A stretch of 7,630 nucleotides of DNA, taken from Modestobacter sp. Its GTDB lineage: Bacteria; Actinomycetota; Actinomycetes; Mycobacteriales; Geodermatophilaceae. The notes below the pieces were generated by a model that saw only the letters and a list, made by a program, of their open reading frames with translations, had not been told where the DNA came from and made no database searches. Positions 4,851-7,630 of this stretch are shown in pieces. Position numbers and translations under genes: made by a program. The stretch's first letter is position 1, and each line of letters opens with the position of its first letter. The stretch covers positions 1 to 7,630 of the forward strand of contig JAOPUQ010000513.1 of the NCBI GenBank assembly GCA_025963425.1, written 5' to 3'.

Positions 4851-6415
4851 TGCCCGCCGCCCTCGCCGGCCCGCTGAACCGGGTCAAGAGCCTGCTCTCG
4901 ACCATCAGCGTTGGCCAGAAGATCGTCATCGGCCTCCTGGTCGCCGGCCTGCTGCTGGGCGGCTTCATGTTCACCCGGTGGATCACCGCGCCGACGCTGT
5001 CGCCGCTGTACTCCAACCTGGCCAGCACCGACGCCTCGGCCATCGTCGAGGAGCTCACCGCCGAGGGCGTCGCCTACGAGCTCACCGACGGCGGCCAGAC
5101 CATCATGGTCGCCCAGGACAAGGTCTACGACCTGCGCCTGACCATGAGCGGCAAGGGCCTGCCGGCCGGCAACGAGACCGGCTACGCCCTGCTGGACCAG
5201 CAGGGCATCACCACCAGCGAGTTCCAGCAGCAGGTCTCCTACCAGCGTGCCCTCGAGGGCGAGCTGGCGAGCACGCTCAAGGCGATCGACGGCGTGAACT
5301 CCGCGGTGGTGCACATCGCGCTGCCCAAGGAGGAGGTGTTCGCCACCGACGAGGGCAAGCCCACCGCCTCGGTGCTGCTGGACCTCGCCCCCGGGACCAA
5401 CCTCTCCGGGGAGCAGGTCCAGGCGGTCACCCACCTGGTCTCCTCCAGCATCGAGAAGATGGACCCGGCGGACGTGACCGTCGCAGACTCCACCGGCGCC
5501 GTGCTCTCCGCCGCCGGCGAGGGCGCCGGCAGCGCCGTCGGGGACGCGCAGTCGCAGCAGGAGCAGGAGTTCGAGGCCCGGCTTGCCTCCAACGCCCAGC
5601 AGATCCTCGACCGGGTGGCCGGCCCCGGCAACGCCGTGGTCTCCGTCCGCGCGGACCTGGACTTCTCCAAGCGGGACACCACCAGCGAGAGCTACGGCTA
5701 CGTGCCCGGCACGCCGGCCCTCTCGGAGACGAAGACCACCGAGGGGTACACCGGCACCGGTGGTGCCGTCGGCGGAGTGCTCGGCGCCGAGGGCGCCACC
5801 ACCGGCGGCACCGGCGACTCCACCTACGACAAGGAGTCGACGACGTCGAACAACGCCGTCGGCAAGACCACCGAGACCGTCCAGGGTGCGCCAGGAGCGG
5901 TCAACCGGCTGACCGTCTCCGTCGTCATGGACGACGCGGTGGCCGGGACGCTGAACCAGAACACCATCCAGGACCTCGTGGGCAACGCGGTCGGCCTGGA
6001 CGCCGCCCGGGGCGATGCCATCACGGTCGCCTCGATGGCCTTCGACCAGAGCGCCGCCGAGCAGGCCAGGGCGGACCTGGCAGCGGCCGCGGCTGCCGAG
6101 AAGAGCCAGCAGATGTGGTCGATGGTCCGCACCGGCGGGATCGTCGCCGGGATCCTGCTCCTGGTGCTCATCGTGTGGCTGCGCTCGCGCCGCCGCCGCG
6201 GTGAGGACTACGAGGAGCTGGAGCTCGAGGACGACGACCTGGAGCTCGACCGCATCCAGGTGCAGAGCATCCGGGACCCGGAGCTGGACGACCAGCAGGC
6301 CCGGATGGACCTGGCCAAGCGGGAGAAGGTCCGCGGCGAGATCGCCGAGATGGTCAGCGACCGTCCCGACGAGGTCGCGACCATGCTGCGCGGCTGGTTC
6401 GCCGATGCCAAGTGA
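4850..6415 (+). CDS. fliF: Flagellar MS-ring protein FliF
   Basis: This 521-residue membrane protein oligomerises into the MS ring that anchors the basal body and houses the export gate. Two membrane segments are visible: about residues 23-43 (QKIVIGLLVAGLLLGGF) and about 427-444 (RTGGIVAGILLLVLIVWL). Between them are the YscJ/FliF ring-building domains (about 47-225), including LYSNLASTDASAIVEELTAE, MSGKGLPAGNETGYALLD and the QVSYQRALEGELASTL segment. The FliF-specific region follows, with RVAGPGNAVVSVRADLDFSK and a Gly/Thr-rich loop at 299-323. The cytoplasmic tail has an acidic stretch (451-467) and ends in GEIAEMVSDRPDEVATMLRGWFAD (496-519), the FliG-binding motif. The start overlaps the fliE stop by one base (TGATG). 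A hairpin covers its stop codon and precedes fliG. Confidence 0.96.
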   Translation: MPAALAGPLNRVKSLLSTISVGQKIVIGLLVAGLLLGGFMFTRWITAPTLSPLYSNLASTDASAIVEELTAEGVAYELTDGGQTIMVAQDKVYDLRLTMSGKGLPAGNETGYALLDQQGITTSEFQQQVSYQRALEGELASTLKAIDGVNSAVVHIALPKEEVFATDEGKPTASVLLDLAPGTNLSGEQVQAVTHLVSSSIEKMDPADVTVADSTGAVLSAAGEGAGSAVGDAQSQQEQEFEARLASNAQQILDRVAGPGNAVVSVRADLDFSKRDTTSESYGYVPGTPALSETKTTEGYTGTGGAVGGVLGAEGATTGGTGDSTYDKESTTSNNAVGKTTETVQGAPGAVNRLTVSVVMDDAVAGTLNQNTIQDLVGNAVGLDAARGDAITVASMAFDQSAAEQARADLAAAAAAEKSQQMWSMVRTGGIVAGILLLVLIVWLRSRRRRGEDYEELELEDDDLELDRIQVQSIRDPELDDQQARMDLAKREKVRGEIAEMVSDRPDEVATMLRGWFADAK

Positions 6416-6438
6416 CGAATCACGAAGCCATTCGTCAC
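6412..6438 (+). promoter_or_regulatory. Hairpin including the fliF stop codon
   Basis: GTGACGAAT (6412-6420) and its exact complement ATTCGTCAC (6430-6438) flank a 9-base loop. The left arm contains the fliF TGA (6413-6415). Two smaller hairpins follow in the same 97-base gap: GGCC-GAA-GGCC at 6442-6452 and GCGGC-ATA-GCCGC at 6474-6486. No T-run follows the main hairpin. It could attenuate read-through, mark an mRNA processing site between fliF and fliG, or be an operator. The gap contrasts with the packed junctions upstream. Confidence 0.4.
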
Positions 6439-6500
6439 GTGGGCCGAAGGCCAGCCCCGATGTGCCTGACAGCGCGGCATAGCCGCTCCTATTCCTCACC

Positions 6501-6507
6501 GGAGGTG
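6501..6507 (+). promoter_or_regulatory. Strong ribosome binding site of fliG
   Basis: GGAGGTG ends 5 bases before the fliG ATG at 6513. It is among the best matches to the 16S rRNA tail in the window and fixes the fliG start. fliG therefore does not depend on coupling to fliF, unlike flgC, fliE and fliF, which follow each other almost without gaps. Confidence 0.75.
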
Positions 6508-6512
6508 GGTCG

Positions 6513-7589
6513 ATGAGCATCGCCAGTGTCGAGCAGCTGGTCGGCATCGCCGGAGCACCCGCCCCGGCGCCGACCGTGGTCTCCCGCAAGGAGCTGCCGG
6601 GCCTGCGCAAGGCCGCGGTCTTCCTCGCCCAGCTGTCCAAGGAGGAGGCCGGGGCGGTGCTCGCCCAGCTGCGCCCCTCCGAGGTCGAGAAGCTGACCAC
6701 CGAGCTGATGCGGCTGCAGGGTGTGGACGCCGGTGACGTCGACGACGTGCTGAACGAGTTCCACACCCTCATGCAGGCCCGGCGCTTCGTCGGCACCGGC
6801 GGCGTGGACTTCGCCCGTGAGGTGCTCGCCGCCGGCCTGGGCGAGGAGCGGGCCGAGGGCATCCTGTCCCGGCTCAACGTCGTCTACACCGAGCTGCCGT
6901 TCGCCTCGCTGCGCAACAGCGACGTCCGCCAGCTGGTGACCTTCCTCAAGGACGAGCACCCGCAGGTCATCGCCCTGGTGCTGGCGCACCTGCCGGCCGT
7001 GCAGTCCGCCGAGGTGTTGTCCGGGTTCACCCCCGACCAGCAGGCCGACGTCGCCTACCGGATCGCGCTGATGGACCGCACCGCACCGGAGATGGTGCGC
7101 ATGGTCGAGGAGGAGCTGGGCCGCCGGATGGGCTCCCTGCTCGCCTACCAGGACATGGCCACCGTCGGCGGGGTCGAGACACTGGTGGAGATCATCAACC
7201 GCTCCGCCCGGCCGACCGAGCGCTCCATCCTCGAGTGGCTGGAGAACAGCGACCCGGAGCTCGCCGAGCGGATCCGCTCGCAGATGTTCGTCTTCGAGGA
7301 CATCGTCACCATCGACGACCGCTCCCTGCAGCTGGTGCTGCGCGACGTCGAGGCCAACGACCTGGCCACCGCCCTGAAGGGCGTACGGCAGGACGTCCGG
7401 GACAAGGTCGTCCGCAACCTCTCCGAGCGGGCCGGCGAGAACCTGCTCGAGGAGATGGAGCTGCTCGGCCCGGTGCGTGCGCGCACGGTCGAGGAGTCGC
7501 AGGCCAAGGTCGTCGCCGTCATCCGCACCCTCGAGGAGCAGGGCGCGCTGACGATCTCGCGGGGAGGCGAGGATGACTTCGTCGCCTGA
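6513..7589 (+). CDS. fliG: Flagellar motor switch protein FliG
   Basis: This 358-residue protein is the rotor component of the cytoplasmic C ring. It binds FliF at its N-terminus, FliM in the middle and meets the stator at its C-terminus. The N-terminal domain (about residues 25-110) has LPGLRKAAVFLAQLSKEEAGAVL. The middle domain (about 130-215) carries the EHPQ motif at 148-151 (KDEHPQVIALVLAHLP) and ELGRRM at 201-206. The Gly-Gly linker is at 219-220. The C-terminal domain has MFVFEDIVTIDDRSLQLVLRD (258-278) followed by the charged helix region ANDLATALKGVRQDVRDKVV, where torque-generating residues lie in known FliG proteins. The first 25 residues are slightly longer and Ala/Pro-rich compared with typical FliG. 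The start is supported by GGAGGTG at 6501-6507. The last 17 bases overlap the next gene. Confidence 0.97.
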   Translation: MSIASVEQLVGIAGAPAPAPTVVSRKELPGLRKAAVFLAQLSKEEAGAVLAQLRPSEVEKLTTELMRLQGVDAGDVDDVLNEFHTLMQARRFVGTGGVDFAREVLAAGLGEERAEGILSRLNVVYTELPFASLRNSDVRQLVTFLKDEHPQVIALVLAHLPAVQSAEVLSGFTPDQQADVAYRIALMDRTAPEMVRMVEEELGRRMGSLLAYQDMATVGGVETLVEIINRSARPTERSILEWLENSDPELAERIRSQMFVFEDIVTIDDRSLQLVLRDVEANDLATALKGVRQDVRDKVVRNLSERAGENLLEEMELLGPVRARTVEESQAKVVAVIRTLEEQGALTISRGGEDDFVA

Positions 7590-7630
7590 GACGGTGCTGC
7601 TGCGGGGGGCGTCGGCCGCGGCGGCCACGC
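7573..7630 (+). CDS. fliH: Start of probable fliH (export ATPase regulator), cut by window end
   Basis: An ATG at 7573, inside the end of fliG, is preceded by GGAGG at 7563-7567 with 5-base spacing. Only 19 codons are visible, reading MTSSPETVLLRGASAAAAT, with no stop before the end. This is too short for a domain assignment. The call rests on gene order, since fliF-fliG-fliH-fliI is widespread, and on the VLLRG-like opening followed by an Ala-rich stretch, which suits the N-terminus of FliH. FliH would bind and regulate the FliI ATPase of the export apparatus. The 17-base overlap suggests coupled translation with fliG. Confidence 0.65.
   Translation, partial: MTSSPETVLLRGASAAAAT

Noticed and set aside
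6405..6482. A 25-codon frame bridging the fliF end and the fliF-fliG gap
   Set aside because: No ribosome site, and most of it is the arms of the hairpins seen in the gap; no sign of coding beyond being open.
4745..6877. A 710-codon open frame on the minus strand covering all of fliF
   Set aside because: Its protein is a low-complexity Leu/Gly/Val/Asp-rich string with no domain, and it lies antisense to clearly conserved fliF and fliG. Such frames arise from GC-rich third positions.
6..7589. All nine complete genes ending in TGA as a sign of something special
   Set aside because: TGA is strongly favoured in GC-rich actinobacteria, and several of these stops are part of overlapping start-stop junctions, so no special explanation is needed.
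6489..7628. A 379-codon minus-strand open frame opposite fliG
   Set aside because: Same cause: composition-driven antisense frame, His/Gln/Leu/Gly-rich, with no recognisable family, opposite a clear FliG.
1..7630. tRNA or rRNA genes, CRISPR arrays, insertion sequences, attachment sites
   Set aside because: None seen: the non-coding stretches are short, no regularly spaced repeats occur, and no transposase or integrase fragment is present.

Overview
This window is a continuous flagellar gene cluster from a high-GC bacterium, read entirely on the + strand. The GC-rich third codon positions, the GTG start at flgB, ATGA/TGATG junctions, TGA at all nine complete stops, and the gene order fliC-fliD-fliS-(FliT-like)-flgB-flgC-fliE-fliF-fliG-(fliH) point to a flagellated actinomycete (the Nocardioides/Geodermatophilaceae/Kineococcus kind of genome). 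The genus cannot be fixed from the sequence. No lipoprotein L-ring or P-ring gene is seen, as expected for a monoderm, although the window is too short to prove their absence.

Layout. Positions 6-3508 hold the filament module: flagellin (fliC), a strong GC hairpin, the filament cap (fliD), the flagellin chaperone (fliS) and a small coupled gene that I think is a FliT-like chaperone. Positions 3509-3752 form a 244-base non-coding block, the most structured DNA in the window. It holds a long dyad, three copies of CCGATGG, a cluster of ANGGA motifs, a second perfect hairpin and a strong ribosome site that leads a 10-codon mini-ORF ending on the flgB start. Positions 3753-6415 hold the tightly packed early module flgB-flgC-fliE-fliF (proximal rod, rod-MS-ring junction, MS ring), with gaps of 2 bases or less or 1-base overlaps. 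Positions 6416-6512 are a second gap with hairpins, the first of which includes the fliF stop. Positions 6513-7589 hold fliG (rotor switch), and an overlapping gene starting at 7573, probably fliH, runs off the end.

How they work together. FliF forms the MS ring in the membrane and carries FliG on its cytoplasmic side. FliE and FlgB/FlgC build the base of the rod on it. FliS escorts flagellin, FliD caps the growing filament, and FliC forms it. FliH would regulate the export ATPase, whose gene is expected just downstream. Late (filament) genes thus sit directly ahead of early (basal body) genes, separated by the structured 244-base block, which is the natural place for a terminator and a new promoter or leader.

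The proteins are conventional flagellar proteins and I found no new multi-gene system. The points worth a second look are the flgB leader, the hairpin on the fliF stop and the uncharacterised gene after fliS. No gene-free stretch exceeds 300 bases.
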